DNA of 64,000 nt from Bryobacter sp. (GTDB taxonomy: Bacteria; Acidobacteriota; Terriglobia; Bryobacterales; Bryobacteraceae). This document shows positions 52,382-61,260 of this stretch, in pieces. Location: positions 1 to 64,000 of the forward strand of contig JALHNH010000016.1 in assembly GCA_022843625.1 (NCBI GenBank), in the 5' to 3' direction. The position numbers were made by a program, and so were the translations under genes. A model generated the notes under the pieces. The model ran no database searches. It was not told where the DNA came from and saw only the letters and a list, made by a program, of their open reading frames with translations. Every line of letters begins with the position of its first letter. Position 1 is the stretch's first letter.

Positions 52382-53325
52382 GAATTTGATGCCTTATGCG
52401 GATTTGCTTCGCAGCCAAGTTGCTCGGTCCGGCGCCTCCATTGAGGTTTCTGGATTTTTCTTCGAAGCGAACGAAAGCCAATTGCCACAGGCCGTGAGAG
52501 CAGGTAAGGAATCGAACCAAAGCGGAGCAGGCGAGCCAAGCCTACCGAGGGACTGACATTTTGGGATTCATTGACGGCAATTAGAGTCTGGTGTACGCGC
52601 CGGCGAGTTTCGGCAAGCCCAGGATCGATTCGGTGGGCCCATCTTTCCACGAGCCACAGACATTCCTCATGCATCTGTACCCAACTTGGGCGGGTCATAT
52701 TGTTGCCATGAACCCGGTAACGGCAAACCACTTCTTCTACCGCCCTAGCCTCAAAACGGGAACAAACTTCAAGGTAGTAAAAATAATCCGGTGACATACG
52801 GACATTCGCTGGTACTTCCCCTGCCATTTCGAGCGCAGATCGCCGAAACATCGCCGAACTCATCGCTAGAAAACATGAATCGATGAACAGGGCATCAAAG
52901 ATGTTTCCTTCAGGCAATAAACTATATTCGTGCCGGTGGTCGAAATCCTGAACTTCTATGGATTCGCCGAAGCGAATGGTCCGACCGTACACCAAACCAA
53001 TACGAGGATCGTCACCGGCTGCTGCCAATTGCAATTCCAGCTTTCGATTTGTCCAAACATCATCCTGATCCAAAAAAGCGATCCAATCCCCCTTTGCCTG
53101 GCGAGAAGCCAGACACCGTGCGCGACCCAACGGCGTATCTTCAGGGGCGAAGATGTAGCGAATTCTTGAGTCCTGATATTGTTTGACTATGGAAGCGCTG
53201 TCGTCGGTAGACCAATCATCCCAAGCAATCAATTCCCAATCGGCGTGTGTCTGGGTCAAGACGCTGTCAATCGCCTCACGCAGATAAGGTGCGCCATTGC
53301 GGATATTCATGACAATACTAACCAC
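52372..53325 (-). CDS. family 2 glycosyltransferase
   Basis: A 317-residue GT-A transferase. VSIVMNIRNGAPYLREAIDSVL and the following ADWELIAWDDWSTDDS are the nucleotide-sugar-binding start of GT2, and FLDQDDVW supplies the DxD-type metal site. Later LYGRTIRF and CRYRVHGNNM match the family. The GTG at 53325 has GGGAGG-type spacing of 5 bases, so it is a well-supported start. It likely adds a sugar to the exopolysaccharide repeat unit at the inner membrane. It forms an operon with the DegT and epimerase genes. Confidence 0.9.
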   Translation of the reverse strand: MVSIVMNIRNGAPYLREAIDSVLTQTHADWELIAWDDWSTDDSASIVKQYQDSRIRYIFAPEDTPLGRARCLASRQAKGDWIAFLDQDDVWTNRKLELQLAAAGDDPRIGLVYGRTIRFGESIEVQDFDHRHEYSLLPEGNIFDALFIDSCFLAMSSAMFRRSALEMAGEVPANVRMSPDYFYYLEVCSRFEARAVEEVVCRYRVHGNNMTRPSWVQMHEECLWLVERWAHRIDPGLAETRRRVHQTLIAVNESQNVSPSVGLARLLRFGSIPYLLSRPVAIGFRSLRRKIQKPQWRRRTEQLGCEANPHKASNSWT

Positions 53326-53411
53326 AGTTCCTCCCTTTCCAGTTGGTTGATCAGTGCCTCAGCCATTTCGGATTATACTTTTAGCGACGATCGTTGGAGC
53401 CATTGAATCAA

Positions 53412-55622
53412 ATGACCTTTAAACTTAAGCCCTCCTATGTAATGTACTCAATCGGTTGTGTAGCCCTCATCGCTTTAGTCGCGAATTGGATTATCTCCTA
53501 CACTGGCGAAAATGAGGACGCCTTCGTTCGGATTGTATACGCTCAAGAACCTTCGCTTACCACGAATCCAGGTTTCGAGCAGGGTGGAAATCCAGCTGAA
53601 GGCTGGACTCGCGATGAGCAGCGGACCGCAGGCAAAGGCCAGATCATGCGCGATCTGGAGCGGAAACGATCTGGAATGGCCTCGATCAAACTTGTGCCAT
53701 CGGGCGGCAACGTTGCCAAAGATCCCCTTGCTATTACGCAGATTATCCCAGCCGACAAGTACCGGGGCAAGACGGTCGAATTCTCTGGATATCTGCTGAG
53801 CGAGCCAGGAACTCAGGGGATTCTTGGAATGCTGAGCCTGGTGAAAGGGCGAGTAAAGCAGATGGAAATGCTCTTCCAGCCTGGCGTGGCTGGTGGAGAC
53901 TGGGTCCGTCAGAGCAAGATCTACAAAGTTCCCAACGATCCAAACGTTCAGCTGGTGCTGATTTGCATGACAGACGGTAAATCGGGAGCATCCTGGTTTG
54001 ACGATCTTGCGGTCCGCGTTCTCGATCCAGCCGCCGCGAGCGCCACGATACCGGCAGGCACAGATCTGAATGCGAAGGTCCGTATTTCTGCGGCCAAAAT
54101 CATCCGGCAGATTCCGCGCACGCTTTATGGAACCAATATCGAATGGCGCTGGAATGCCACGTTGCTTTGGCAAGAGAAGGAAGACCGTCTGGATCCGAAT
54201 CTGGTTCGTCTTACCAGGGATCTGGGCCTAAGTCTGATCCGTTATCCGGGTGGCATATATTCCGATTTTTATCATTGGCGCGATGGTGTAGGGCCCCGCA
54301 ACCAAAGGCCCATCGTTACACACGAAGCTGGTAAGCCGGATAAATCCCGCGCAAATTTTGGTACCGACGAAGCCCTCGATTTTGCACGACAAACGGGAAG
54401 TGAAGTTTGGATTTCCGTTAATGCGGCCGATGGCACTGCACAGGAGGCGGCCGACTGGGTTCGCTATGTGAATGGGGCAAAGCCTCAGGTCCGCTACTGG
54501 GAGGTGGGTAACGAACTCTACATTAAAGATTTTTCAGATGCGGCCAAGGCCGTTACCGTAGACGCGAAAACATATACCGATCGCTACCTTGCGTTCTCAA
54601 AGGCTATGCGTGAGGCAGACCCTAAGATTCGCCTGGCCGCCATTGGGGGCAAGAATCATGGTCGATACGCATTCGTGGGCTACCCAGACTGGCTTCAGAC
54701 TTTGCTGCAGCGCGCGGGAAACGAAATAGATTTCCTCAGTATTCACAATGCATATGCACCTTTGGTGAGTGAAGAGAAGGTGCCTTTTGAAGCCGTGTAT
54801 GAAGCGATGCTGGGAGCGCCTGTGCTGATCAAGGACCGGTTGCAGTCAGTGGCCGACGATATCGCAAAATACTCGCCTCAGCGTGCAGGGAAAATAAAGT
54901 TGGCAATCACAGAATGGGGCCCTGCCTTTCGCTTCGACCTCAATAGCCGTTGGGTGGATCACGTCAAAACACTCGGGGCTGGACTGTTTACCGCCAGCAC
55001 ACTGAAGGCCTTCATTGAGTCGCCTCATACTGACGTAGCTAACTTTTGGATGCTTCACGACTTCAGTGCTCTCGGCGCCATTGGCTCAACCGACACCAGC
55101 TTTCCGCCACGCCCGAACTGGGTGCCCACGCCACGTTATTACGCCATTCAACTTTTCAGCAAGCATTTTGGCTCGCAACTGATTGGAAGCAACGTAGACG
55201 TCCCCGGCTTCAATACAAGGGCTGTTGGCTTTACCGATGCCGTTGAAGGGGTTCCCTATCTTGACATCGTCTCAAGTCTTAGCGACGACGGGAACACGCT
55301 TTATATAATTGGGATAAACAAGAGTTCTTCGCAGGCCGTTTCGGCGAGTATCGAACTCGATGCGTTTGTGCCCCAAGGCAAGGCGCAAGCCTGGGTTTTA
55401 AACGGGGCTGGTCTCGATGCGCATCCAGGCACCGGTATCATTCGCGCTCCGGGGGTGCGAGTGCCGACCCAGGCACAGGCTTCTGTCAATCCTCGCTACA
55501 GCAAGGGCAATCAGTCTGAAATCACATTCAGCAGCAATCCTGTCGAAATCGAAGGACGGGCGTTTCGCTACTCCTTTCCGGCGCATTCCGCTACATCGCT
55601 CATTTTGCAGCGTCGGCGCTAG
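53412..55622 (+). CDS. GH51-like glycosidase with N-terminal membrane anchor and CBM-like domain
   Basis: A 736-residue protein, opening with a basic stretch and a hydrophobic helix (about 11-30) that could be a signal or an anchor. A beta-sandwich (about 45-210) with EQGGNPAEGWTRD and WFDDLAVRVLD resembles carbohydrate-binding domains of the CBM4/22 type. The catalytic barrel (about 225-560) has an acid/base Glu in YWEVGNEL (E368) and a nucleophile candidate in AITEWGPAF (E501), with GGIYSDFYHWRDG, in the style of alpha-L-arabinofuranosidases (GH51) and related clan GH-A families. Substrate may be a polysaccharide made by this locus. A TTG at 53394 also opens the frame. Confidence 0.82.
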   Translation: MTFKLKPSYVMYSIGCVALIALVANWIISYTGENEDAFVRIVYAQEPSLTTNPGFEQGGNPAEGWTRDEQRTAGKGQIMRDLERKRSGMASIKLVPSGGNVAKDPLAITQIIPADKYRGKTVEFSGYLLSEPGTQGILGMLSLVKGRVKQMEMLFQPGVAGGDWVRQSKIYKVPNDPNVQLVLICMTDGKSGASWFDDLAVRVLDPAAASATIPAGTDLNAKVRISAAKIIRQIPRTLYGTNIEWRWNATLLWQEKEDRLDPNLVRLTRDLGLSLIRYPGGIYSDFYHWRDGVGPRNQRPIVTHEAGKPDKSRANFGTDEALDFARQTGSEVWISVNAADGTAQEAADWVRYVNGAKPQVRYWEVGNELYIKDFSDAAKAVTVDAKTYTDRYLAFSKAMREADPKIRLAAIGGKNHGRYAFVGYPDWLQTLLQRAGNEIDFLSIHNAYAPLVSEEKVPFEAVYEAMLGAPVLIKDRLQSVADDIAKYSPQRAGKIKLAITEWGPAFRFDLNSRWVDHVKTLGAGLFTASTLKAFIESPHTDVANFWMLHDFSALGAIGSTDTSFPPRPNWVPTPRYYAIQLFSKHFGSQLIGSNVDVPGFNTRAVGFTDAVEGVPYLDIVSSLSDDGNTLYIIGINKSSSQAVSASIELDAFVPQGKAQAWVLNGAGLDAHPGTGIIRAPGVRVPTQAQASVNPRYSKGNQSEITFSSNPVEIEGRAFRYSFPAHSATSLILQRRR

Positions 55623-56577
55623 GCTGGCTTTTGGCTGCCCGATACCCGGCCAGCATGCTCCATCGAAATGCAGTGTAAAGGGCCAAATCTGTAAGCCTGT
55701 TTCGAGGACGGGGGTTAGCCACGTAGGCATTCAACAAGCTTGAGAGCGGCGGGATTGCCAATGCCATCAGGCCGACCCGATTCAACATCCTATGAAGCAG
55801 CACAGGGGTTCTCAACCCCATGCTCAGAATGCCGTAACGTTCTTGAATCGCCGCCTTTTCGGGAACCAGTTTTTCAAACTCGAAAAGCCATTTCCCGATA
55901 AATCTTCCCTTAGCCTGGACGTCGAAGGCCCGTATCTCGTGCCAGTGCTTACCACGAGCTTCTGGCAGGAATCGCAACTCCATCCCGGCAAGACTTAACT
56001 GATAGCCACACAGGCCATCTTCAAAATATAAAAACCGCTCATTGAACATTCCATGCTGCAGCATGAATTTGCGCTTGACACTCACATTACAGGTCCAAAA
56101 ATCCAGATAGTGAAGTTTCTCGCGTTGACGCAGCAAATGATAAGGAAACTCATGAAATACAGAATAGGGGTCTCCAAGCACCTCTTGTGGCAAATCCAGT
56201 TCGCCGACGGCTGCAAATTCCTGATGTGGATTTTGCTGGTGAAATCGCCAGTGCTGTTTGGCCAGATCCTTATCCGGCTCCACATCGTCATCAAGAATCA
56301 CTATGACCTCCCCCTGGGCTTTACGGATGCCCACGTTGCGGGGAGCTGCAGGACTGCCTGATCCTTCGATCTTGAACACGCGGAGCCGCTCAGGGTGGCG
56401 CGCAGCCATTTCCTGGAGATAATCCTCGCTCGTGTCGGTTGAGCCATTGAGCACTATGATTACCTCGTATTGGAAGTCTTCACAATCTTGCGCTAATAGT
56501 ACAGGAACGGTCCTTCGCAGCATTCCGACACGATTGTAAGACGGAATCACGATTGAGATCTGAAGAATTGGAGACAC
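55600..56577 (-). CDS. family 2 glycosyltransferase
   Basis: A 325-residue GT-A transferase starting ILQISIVIPSYNRVGML, with EVIIVLNGSTDTSE as the nucleotide-binding loop and VIVILDDDVEPD as the DxD-type metal site. The C-terminal third contains two or three hydrophobic helices (about 255-300: MALAIPPLSSLLNAYV), so it is likely membrane-associated. It overlaps the glycosidase gene convergently by 23 bases. It would add a sugar during exopolysaccharide assembly. Confidence 0.88.
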   Translation of the reverse strand: MSPILQISIVIPSYNRVGMLRRTVPVLLAQDCEDFQYEVIIVLNGSTDTSEDYLQEMAARHPERLRVFKIEGSGSPAAPRNVGIRKAQGEVIVILDDDVEPDKDLAKQHWRFHQQNPHQEFAAVGELDLPQEVLGDPYSVFHEFPYHLLRQREKLHYLDFWTCNVSVKRKFMLQHGMFNERFLYFEDGLCGYQLSLAGMELRFLPEARGKHWHEIRAFDVQAKGRFIGKWLFEFEKLVPEKAAIQERYGILSMGLRTPVLLHRMLNRVGLMALAIPPLSSLLNAYVANPRPRNRLTDLALYTAFRWSMLAGYRAAKSQPSADAAK

Positions 56578-56680
56578 TAGACCGATAGTTTACTTCGAAA
56601 CTCGAAGCACAGATGTTGTGCAAGCGGTTGATGAAACTTCATGAGGAAAGGAGCCAAGTTCTTGTACCTAAAAGGTATTG

Positions 56681-58129
56681 ATGCTAAGATCGAAATCTGC
56701 AAAAGTGGTTCGACCAGCACGTTTTGGGACCGAGGCTCTTGAGTTGTTCAATATGAGATCTTATTCATCAGAATGGATGGTTGGGCTAAGCTGGGTCGAC
56801 CAGGTTAGCACTGCTTTGCTTCTGGCGGTGGCTTGCAACGTGGTTCACCCGGTCAGAACAAGAGAAGTTCTGGTACTTCTTTTAATCGTGCCCTGGTGGC
56901 ATTTTCTCCATTCTTATTTTGGATTTTATCGATCCTACCGGGTTGAAGGGATTTCCCGGGTTGTGTCGAGCACGTTTACCGCCACATCCCTTGGTTTTTC
57001 CTCTGCTGCGCTCGCGCTGTGGCTGCTCAATTGCAGAGAACTGATCATTGCCATTGGACTCTTCTCTCTGTTGTGGCTCTTGTATGCGGTGTGCTTAAGG
57101 ACTTCTGCATATGCGGTGCTTCATCACCTTCGCCGCAGAGGCCTTGATCAGCACCAGGTTTGCGTTATTGGATCACTGGATCAGGCGGAAGAAATTGCTG
57201 AACGCTTCCAGCGGTTTCCTGAGTGGGGCTTGCGAGTCTCCGCCGTTGGGCTCGGTTCCCCTGAGAACCGCATATATGTAACATTTCCCGATACGAATGA
57301 AATTAGCCACTCGCTGGAAGAGGTTCTGAAGCGTGAAGTGATCGATGAATTGCTAATTGCAAAGCCTGCAGACGACCTAGCCAAAGAATTCGATGCTATC
57401 GAGCTTTGCCGCAGCCATGGGCTCCAGTGCCGCCTGCAATTCAGTCCTGGGTTTGAAGCCCCGGCACAGAGGGTTGAGAACGTGGATGGAAAGGTGGTGA
57501 TGACCGTTTCGGGATTGCCACATAAACTTGCGTCCCGAATACTCAAGCGCGGAATGGACATTATCCTGTCAGCAACCCTGCTTATACTTGTCTCGCCGAT
57601 CATGCTGTGTATTGCAATCCTGGTAAAGCTCTCGTCTCCGGGGCCGATTTTATTTCGCCAGCTTCGCGCGGGCGTTCATGGCCGTCGATTCGAAATGTTT
57701 AAATTTCGGACCATGGTGGATGGTGCCGAGTCTCTCCTGCATTCGGTTGCTGCCCGGAATTCTATGGGTGGGCCCACTTTCAAAGATCCTAATGATCTTC
57801 GCATCACCCCCCTTGGCAGAATTCTGCGTCGCCTCAGTTTGGATGAATTCCCCCAACTCTGGAATATCCTCCGGGGCGAAATGAGCCTTGTTGGTCCGCG
57901 GCCTCTGCCGCTGCATGAAGCAACAGTAATTCAGGGAACCTTTCGTCGCCGATTTTCGATGCGCCCTGGCTTAACCTGCTACTGGCAAGTGGCGGGCCGC
58001 AGCAATATTTCTTTCGAAAAATGGATGCAGTTAGATATTGAATATGTCGATCACTGGACTCTAGGAACGGATATGGTTTTGCTTCTACGGACGATTCCAG
58101 CTGTGCTCAGCGGACGTGGGGCTTACTAG
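56681..58129 (+). CDS. initiating undecaprenyl-phosphate sugar phosphotransferase (WbaP/EpsL type)
   Basis: A 482-residue polyisoprenyl-phosphate hexose-1-phosphate transferase that starts the repeat unit on undecaprenyl phosphate. Four hydrophobic helices (about 50-150) are followed by a Rossmann-like domain (about 160-290). The catalytic domain (about 290-475) has KRGMDIILSATLLILVSP, FKFRTMVDGAE, and LRRLSLDEFPQLWNILRGEM with the Asp-Glu pair, then SLVGPRPLP. The ATG at 56681 has AAAGG just before it. Undecaprenyl phosphate is the product line of UppS. This is the first gene of a plus-strand unit to the window end. Confidence 0.93.
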   Translation: MLRSKSAKVVRPARFGTEALELFNMRSYSSEWMVGLSWVDQVSTALLLAVACNVVHPVRTREVLVLLLIVPWWHFLHSYFGFYRSYRVEGISRVVSSTFTATSLGFSSAALALWLLNCRELIIAIGLFSLLWLLYAVCLRTSAYAVLHHLRRRGLDQHQVCVIGSLDQAEEIAERFQRFPEWGLRVSAVGLGSPENRIYVTFPDTNEISHSLEEVLKREVIDELLIAKPADDLAKEFDAIELCRSHGLQCRLQFSPGFEAPAQRVENVDGKVVMTVSGLPHKLASRILKRGMDIILSATLLILVSPIMLCIAILVKLSSPGPILFRQLRAGVHGRRFEMFKFRTMVDGAESLLHSVAARNSMGGPTFKDPNDLRITPLGRILRRLSLDEFPQLWNILRGEMSLVGPRPLPLHEATVIQGTFRRRFSMRPGLTCYWQVAGRSNISFEKWMQLDIEYVDHWTLGTDMVLLLRTIPAVLSGRGAY

Positions 58130-58173
58130 GCGAGTTGATAGATCTTTACAAATTTTCGGAGGAAGACTGAATC

Positions 58174-58896
58174 ATGAAAGTTGTCGTGTTGTGCGGAGGG
58201 AAGGGGACCAGGTCCTACCCATTCACTGACCTCTATCCCAAGGTGATGATGCCAGTTGGCGGGTCGCCAATTCTCATCCATCTAATGCGGATTTATGCGG
58301 CGCAGGGCTTCACCGAGTTTGTGCTGGCTGCGGGCCACCGCAAAGAAATGCTCTATGACTATTTTGACGGACGCTTTCCGCAATGGGATGTACGGATTGT
58401 CGACACGGGGGCGGAATCCGACACTGGGGAGCGAATCCGGCGCTGCCTACCCTACGCCGGGGACCGATTTTTTGGAACTTATGGCGATGGACTTGGCAAT
58501 GTGGATCTTCATGCTTTGGCAGACTTTCATGAAGCGAATGGAGGATTGGCAACCGTAACCAGCGTGCCTCTTCGTTCCCAGTACGGAACAGTACACTTCA
58601 CGCCGGATCAGCGCGTGATCCGTTTCGAAGAAAAGCCGGTGGTGCGCGATTACTGGATCAATGCAGGCTTTTTCGTATTTGACAAGCAAGTTTTCGAGCA
58701 GTCCAGCGGCCAGAACCTGGAAGCGGACATACTTCCTCCACTGGCTGCTTCAGAAAAACTATACACATTCCTCCACGAAGGCTTCTGGAAGTCGATGGAT
58801 ACGAGCAAAGATCAGCAGGAATTTGAAGCCATTCTGCGGAATGGAACCGCTCCCTGGACTGAAGTCCCATCGCGACTGGTGCCCTTGAGCGCCTAG
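58174..58896 (+). CDS. rfbF: glucose-1-phosphate cytidylyltransferase-like nucleotidyltransferase
   Basis: A 240-residue nucleotidyltransferase. VLCGGKGTRSYPFTDLYPK is the NTP loop. The pattern TGAESDTGERIRRCLPY, FGTYGDGLGNVDL, WINAGFFVFDK and EGFWKSMDTSKD matches CDP-glucose-forming RfbF enzymes closely, more than dTDP-glucose enzymes. It would activate glucose 1-phosphate with CTP. The expected CDP-glucose 4,6-dehydratase gene is not seen in the window. Confidence 0.82.
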   Translation: MKVVVLCGGKGTRSYPFTDLYPKVMMPVGGSPILIHLMRIYAAQGFTEFVLAAGHRKEMLYDYFDGRFPQWDVRIVDTGAESDTGERIRRCLPYAGDRFFGTYGDGLGNVDLHALADFHEANGGLATVTSVPLRSQYGTVHFTPDQRVIRFEEKPVVRDYWINAGFFVFDKQVFEQSSGQNLEADILPPLAASEKLYTFLHEGFWKSMDTSKDQQEFEAILRNGTAPWTEVPSRLVPLSA

Positions 58897-58954
58897 TGGC
58901 CTGGGAGACACCAATGATTTTGATTCTAACTAGGCAGAATTTTGAGGCTAACCA

Positions 58955-60586
58955 GTGAGCTCACTCCGGCAATGGAAATCACCAGAACTCCGAGATCCGG
59001 ATGTATTCGATATCCGGATTTTCACTGTTACGCTCTGGCATGCAATTCGGCACCATAAAGCGTTGGTCGTTGCGGTGACGATTGCATTACTTGTATTGGT
59101 ACAAGCTTACGTCATGATTTGGCCACCGATCTATCAGGTTGAGGCCCGCATCGCAGCCGAACGAGAGCTTGACCCCTCGCGTGACACCTTCTACTCGAAC
59201 TGGCAGACTTTTCGCAAATTCGATGGTCGTGACGAAATTGGCTTTATTACGTCCGGTGACGTGCTTAACGATGTGGTTCGAAAACTGAACCTGAAATACG
59301 ATGACGTTTATCATCCTTTTATGTCCCACGCCAGCTACCTATGGGAGAAATCCTGGCCTGGGCGCACTTATAAACAATTAAAGCGACAACTGCTGCCAGA
59401 TCCAGATGACCAGCCAACCGACAATATGGAACTGGGCCGTATTCTCGGGGACCTTCGAGCGGGTATCAATGTAACTCAAGAGCAGGACATGCACATTGCG
59501 ACAGTCACGGTAAAGGCTCCCAGTCGCCGCGCTTCGGAAATTGCAAACACGCTGCTGGACTCTTACCTGGAGCGTCGGGCCCAATGGAATTCGGAGGAAG
59601 CAAAGAAAGCCTATGACGCCCTTAGCCAGCAAATGACGACCGCCTGGGCGGAACTGGTTCTCATACGTGATCGACGCATGAAATTCAACCAGAGCAACGG
59701 TCTTTATCTGCAGTTCCAGAAAGATACTCAAGATCTAAAAGAACTAACCGATGTCGAGACAGACCTTGCCAATCAGCGTACAAAAATATCTGCACTTGAG
59801 GCGAGCCAGCGTGAGGTGCAACTCCAATTGGCTAAGGAGCCCGAGACACGGACAGTTTCAACTGTTCAGGAAGCCAGTTCTGTGCGCGACAATCTCCGCA
59901 CCAAGCGGCTAGACCTGGAAACCACTCTTGCTCAGGTGAAAAACCGGTACAAGTCAGATTCACCAGAAGTGCGCGAGATTGAGCAGGATCTCGCCGAGAT
60001 CAAAAAACTACTTGCCGCAGAACCAGCCCAGATCGAACGCAGCCGCACCGACGGCATTAGCGCGCTGCATCAGCATCTTCGCACCAGCGACACACAATTA
60101 GGCTCGGACGTAGCCGGTGCCCGTGCTGCTTTTTCCCGACTGGAAGAACGAGCCGCATCACTCCGCCAGCGTGTCAACCGCTTGCCCGGCCTATCCGCGA
60201 TGGCTACAGACTATGATCGGGAATATGGGCTTGCGGGTGAGAAATATCAACAAATTATGTTGCGTCGCCTGCAAGCAGAAGTTTCTATGGTCACTGCGAA
60301 GTCTGGCCCATCCAGCGTGCGTATATTAGACAGGGCAATGCCACCTTCTTCCAAGTATTGGCCCCGGATGAAACTGCTCTATCCGGCCGCTCTGCTGACA
60401 GGTATGCTTTTAGGCGCGGTTGCTGCTTATTTTCGCACTCTATTCAGCGGCCGGCTTCTTAGTGTCCATTTGGAAACCAACGGAATTTCGCTACCTTTGT
60501 ACGCCAGAATTCCAATTCCAGCAGGTGGTCCCAAAACCTTGCTTACCGTTTCGCGTGCATATGACCACCAAAGGGAGAAACAATAA
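58955..60586 (+). CDS. Wzz/GumC-like polysaccharide chain-length protein
   Basis: A 543-residue inner-membrane co-polymerase. An N-terminal helix (about 33-52: VVAVTIALLVLVQAYVMIWP) follows a short cytoplasmic start, and a second helix near 473-492 (LLYPAALLTGMLLGAVAAYF) ends the periplasmic part. The middle is a long coiled-coil (about 200-430: LRTKRLDLETTLAQVKNRY, then RLEERAASLRQRVNRL). It opens at GTG 58955. No C-terminal BY-kinase domain is fused; the next gene resembles the detached partner. It should control the length and export of the exopolysaccharide. Confidence 0.9.
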   Translation: MSSLRQWKSPELRDPDVFDIRIFTVTLWHAIRHHKALVVAVTIALLVLVQAYVMIWPPIYQVEARIAAERELDPSRDTFYSNWQTFRKFDGRDEIGFITSGDVLNDVVRKLNLKYDDVYHPFMSHASYLWEKSWPGRTYKQLKRQLLPDPDDQPTDNMELGRILGDLRAGINVTQEQDMHIATVTVKAPSRRASEIANTLLDSYLERRAQWNSEEAKKAYDALSQQMTTAWAELVLIRDRRMKFNQSNGLYLQFQKDTQDLKELTDVETDLANQRTKISALEASQREVQLQLAKEPETRTVSTVQEASSVRDNLRTKRLDLETTLAQVKNRYKSDSPEVREIEQDLAEIKKLLAAEPAQIERSRTDGISALHQHLRTSDTQLGSDVAGARAAFSRLEERAASLRQRVNRLPGLSAMATDYDREYGLAGEKYQQIMLRRLQAEVSMVTAKSGPSSVRILDRAMPPSSKYWPRMKLLYPAALLTGMLLGAVAAYFRTLFSGRLLSVHLETNGISLPLYARIPIPAGGPKTLLTVSRAYDHQREKQ

Positions 60587-60588
60587 AA

Positions 60589-61254
60589 GTGCTTTTGGAA
60601 GATTCAAACACGGAACCCAAAATTTCAAATATAGAGCGGAATCAACTCATATTGGGAGAGAAGTCCGGTTCCGTCTCAAACGCTCCTTTCACTGGTCTCG
60701 CTTTTCAATTGCTACAGCAGATGCCAGTTGGCAGCATCAGCCGTTCGGTTTTGCTCGTTAGTGCGGCTGAGCCGGGCCTTTCGACATCAGCGAGCCTATC
60801 ACTCGCGATGACGTTCGCGGGTATTCTTGGTCAAAATGTAGTGCTTGCCGATGTTACCGGGGGAGCTCTCTCGCTCAGCGAGGCACTCGATTGCTCTAGC
60901 GCCTTTGGACTCGCTGAATGCGCTGACACCGCCGATTTGTCTCGCGCTCTGCGACCAACCTCTTCGCCCACAATCCGTTTTCTGCCTTCCGGTGGCGAAG
61001 TCACTCGCTCGCTTCCCGCTTCAACCACAAGCGCCCTGCTGAATTACGGCCTTGCTGGCGATTCGATGCTTGTAGTTTCGGGAGGGTCTTTGCTGTCCAG
61101 CCCTGTGGCTATGGCCCTTGCTCCCCAGGTAGGTCTTGTTCTGGTTGTGGTGCAGGAAATGAGCACGCAGATTTCTGCCATACGCCATCTTGAACAGGTA
61201 CTGGCTGCCGCTGGCGTTCAGCGTGCAGGAATGCTGCTTGCGGACCCAGGTTGA
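60589..61254 (+). CDS. CpsD-like ParA-fold protein lacking the Walker A motif
   Basis: A 221-residue protein that stands where the BY-kinase (CpsD/CapB) partner of a Wzz protein usually lies, 2 bases after its stop. The fold is recognisable: RSVLLVSAAEPG aligns with the P-loop strand, and GQNVVLADV with the Walker A' strand. The P-loop, normally P-G-E-G-K-S-T, reads PGLSTSA, with no Lys and no second Gly. The Tyr-rich C-terminus of BY-kinases is also missing (GMLLADPG). It is therefore unlikely to bind ATP in the usual way and may act as a structural partner. Confidence 0.78.
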   Translation: MLLEDSNTEPKISNIERNQLILGEKSGSVSNAPFTGLAFQLLQQMPVGSISRSVLLVSAAEPGLSTSASLSLAMTFAGILGQNVVLADVTGGALSLSEALDCSSAFGLAECADTADLSRALRPTSSPTIRFLPSGGEVTRSLPASTTSALLNYGLAGDSMLVVSGGSLLSSPVAMALAPQVGLVLVVVQEMSTQISAIRHLEQVLAAAGVQRAGMLLADPG

Positions 61255-61260
61255 GGTGTC

